NCBI GenBank assembly: GCA_964348115.1 | Contig: CAYGBY010000226.1 | Coordinates: forward strand, 1 to 5,330 | Length of the DNA stretch: 5,330 nucleotides | Direction of reading: 5' to 3' | Origin: Azophilus sp964348115 | GTDB lineage: Bacteria; Pseudomonadota; Gammaproteobacteria; Pseudomonadales; Azotimanducaceae | Shown here: positions 5,206 through 5,330 of the stretch, piece after piece | Layout of the letters: every line of letters begins with the position of its first letter | Position numbering within the stretch: the first letter of the stretch is position 1 | The notes under the pieces: generated by a model | The model's input: the letters and a program-made list of their open reading frames with translations, nothing else | Databases searched by the model: none | Told to the model about the DNA's origin: nothing | Translations under genes and position numbers: made by a program

Positions 5206-5330
5206 TTGCTCCTTGGCCGTTGACCGGGGCCTTGACCGCTTGGTTGCGCCAATGGGCCGCCTCCGCTGGATGGTGCCTAGCCCGGATATTGCATGAGTCG
5301 TAGTTGAATGACGGCGGAATGCCCCTGATA
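5206..5330. other. Non-coding tail at window edge
   Basis: No gene is visible on either strand. TTGACCG occurs twice within 5215-5245. Near 5279, TAGCCCGGATATTGCATGAG resembles sequences I associate with ends of insertion elements, but no partner repeat lies in the window, so no element is called. Confidence 0.3.

Overview
The window looks like chromosomal DNA from a GC-rich proteobacterium, most likely a gammaproteobacterium. This rests on the Escherichia-type AmtB sequence, the codon choice and the repeat-rich intergenic DNA. A methanotroph-like genome is a guess only; no marker gene settles the taxonomy.

There are four credible genes. A small exported DUF6265-type protein (267-761, +) is followed by a GFA/CENP-V-fold zinc protein on the opposite strand (918-1313, -), so the two converge on a 156-base gap that holds a stem-loop. 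An M20-family metallopeptidase (1527-2936, +) comes next, divergent from the GFA gene. After a 0.9-kb non-coding stretch comes an ammonium transporter, amtB (3849-5135, +), with all its signature pore residues. The four genes do not form an operon or an obvious pathway. The window is best read as unrelated housekeeping or accessory genes separated by repeats.

The intergenic DNA is the more interesting part. Repeat family A is a roughly 346-bp element without a transposase (2933-3278). It has about 22-bp terminal inverted repeats, internal hairpins and an internal 29-bp duplication, and a second copy is cut by the left window edge (1-51). Repeat family B is about 60 bp (95-154 and 1406-1465), with a fragment (3275-3297) fused to the right end of A. 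B copies lie upstream of three of the four genes. The left end of element A contains the stop codon of the peptidase gene, and a B copy lies inside the open frame upstream of the likely peptidase start, so the longest possible ORF there is misleading.

The amtB leader (about 570 bases after element A) contains an AT-rich island with overlapping palindromes and one weak sigma-54-like site. No glnK gene is next to amtB. Just after amtB, the last 37 bases of the gene are repeated almost exactly, 70 bases downstream and out of frame, as a coding-sequence relic. I see no RNA gene, CRISPR array or prophage, and no clear evidence of a novel multi-gene system.
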